64,000 nt of DNA. Origin: Bacteroidales bacterium (GTDB lineage Bacteria; Bacteroidota; Bacteroidia; Bacteroidales; GCA-2711565). Position 1 is the first letter of the stretch, and each line of letters opens with the position of its first letter. Below are positions 63,651 to 64,000 of this stretch, in pieces. Under the pieces are notes generated by a model. It saw nothing but the letters and a program-made list of their open reading frames with translations, did not search any database and was not told where the DNA came from. The stretch lies in NCBI GenBank assembly GCA_028280405.1, contig JANQLW010000060.1, positions 1-64,000 on the forward strand. The letters run 5' to 3'. The translations under genes were made by a program, and so were the position numbers.

Positions 63651-63721
63651 CAAATATATACTAGCTGAGTTTTTTGCAAAAACGAAATGAAGTGAACTGT
63701 TGAATGATTGTAGTGAATTGT
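63651..63721 (-). promoter_or_regulatory. LytTR-type operator and -7 box of the SIMPL gene
   Basis: Repeats TGAAGTGAACTGT (63688-63700) and TGTAGTGAATTGT (63709-63721), 21-bp period; 29 nt to TATATTTG (63651-63658, minus strand), exactly as before the SDHY gene. Confidence 0.75.
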
Positions 63722-63740
63722 AGATATAAATATCTGAACA

Positions 63741-63771
63741 AAAAAAGCAGCTCTCCATTATGGAAAGCTGC
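63741..63771 (-). terminator. Terminator of the right-edge gene
   Basis: Minus strand GCAGCTTTCC...GGAGAGCTGC (one mismatch) followed by TTTTTTTG. About 50 nt past the stop at 63822. Confidence 0.85.
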
Positions 63772-63821
63772 ATGTTTATAATAGATATGAATGATAGAAT
63801 CAATAGATGTTGTTTACACTA

Positions 63822-64000
63822 TTAATTCACGGAGATACATTTTACCATTCCTTTTTCGGGAGATGCTAAGAACAAATTATCCTTGCTATCTACGATCATA
63901 GGAATATAAGAACATCCTTTAACCAATTCTTCAATACCAGCAATTTGTTTAGCTCCATCTTTACTATAAATCTTGACTCTGGTTGGATCTTTCTCAACGG
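63822..64000 (-). CDS. NHL-propeller lipoprotein, second copy (partial, 5' end outside the window)
   Basis: The last 58 codons before a TAA. The visible part, VEKDPTRVKIYSKDG, then IEELVKGCSYIPMIVDSKDN and LFLASPEKGMVKCISVN, aligns with the end of the 31809-33506 lipoprotein (VEKAPTRIKVYTEAG, IEELVDGCFHIPVMSDKNSN, IYLASPDKGLVKCVVI). The Cys of GCS/GCF and VKC are shared. A further redox locus may begin beyond the window edge. Confidence 0.8.
   Translation of the reverse strand, partial: VEKDPTRVKIYSKDGAKQIAGIEELVKGCSYIPMIVDSKDNLFLASPEKGMVKCISVN

Overview
The window reads as chromosomal DNA of an AT-rich Bacteroidota bacterium, probably of the Bacteroidales/Marinilabiliales type. Evidence: two SusC/SusD pairs whose SusC carry an N-terminal STN domain and are driven by ECF sigma/FecR pairs, a GldA/GldFG-like exporter, LytTR two-component genes, many lipoproteins, almost no Shine-Dalgarno sequences, and several promoters matching the Bacteroidota pattern TTTG-N19to21-TAnnTTTG. 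Apart from 5208-8576 and one remnant near 55.9 kb, everything lies on the minus strand.

Main point: this is a selenium island. It carries selB (42.8 kb), selA (54.3 kb), a tRNA-Sec with a UCA anticodon (55.7 kb) and a yedE/yedF-type selenium metabolism operon (46.5-51.9 kb). It also has seven genes that look broken by one in-frame UGA but are best read as selenoproteins. Two are secreted thioredoxin-like proteins with Sec-Gly-Pro-Cys (13738-14934, 33610-34803). Five are secreted FG-GAP/VCBS beta-propeller proteins with a vicinal Sec-Cys pair followed by PQFVDL (8640-9845, 9958-11163, 23726-25627, 29784-31664, 45155-46273). In all five the same 13-nt hairpin with GUU in the loop starts exactly 15 nt after the UGA, as a bacterial SECIS would. 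Two of the five also end in a DsbD-N-like domain with a C-x4-C pair. I do not recognise the propeller selenoproteins as a described family. selD is not in the window.

Layout. 0-8.6 kb: housekeeping (gap, an ABC pair, a DUF4836 lipoprotein, M20 peptidase, LhgO-like oxidase, FKBP). 8.6-23.4 kb: locus 1, transcribed right to left as ECF sigma, FecR, SusC, SusD, a metzincin-like lipoprotein without its HExxH, Sec-thioredoxin, Cys-thioredoxin paralogue, a plug-like protein and two tandem propeller selenoproteins. 23.6-42.4 kb: locus 2, with ECF sigma, FecR, a SusC interrupted by an amber codon, SusD, a second Sec-thioredoxin, a DUF4369/NHL-propeller lipoprotein, two more propeller selenoproteins and a GldA/GldFG-like exporter. 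42.8-55.9 kb: Sec machinery and selenium metabolism, including a NifB-like radical SAM protein, plus the fifth propeller selenoprotein. 56.2-63.6 kb: a LytTR system with one canonical and one histidine-less kinase. Its likely regulon is marked by paired 13-bp direct repeats with a 21-bp period at a fixed distance from the -7 box of three promoters. The right edge holds a second copy of the NHL-propeller lipoprotein, cut by the window end.

Inferred logic: SusCD-type systems import or bind an unknown substrate at the surface, while secreted thioredoxin-fold and propeller selenoproteins do thiol/selenol redox work in the envelope. The Sec machinery and selenium supply genes sit beside their main clients. 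The repeated co-location of sigma/FecR/SusCD, thioredoxin and propeller selenoprotein is seen in the sequence. The substrate and the reaction are not known.
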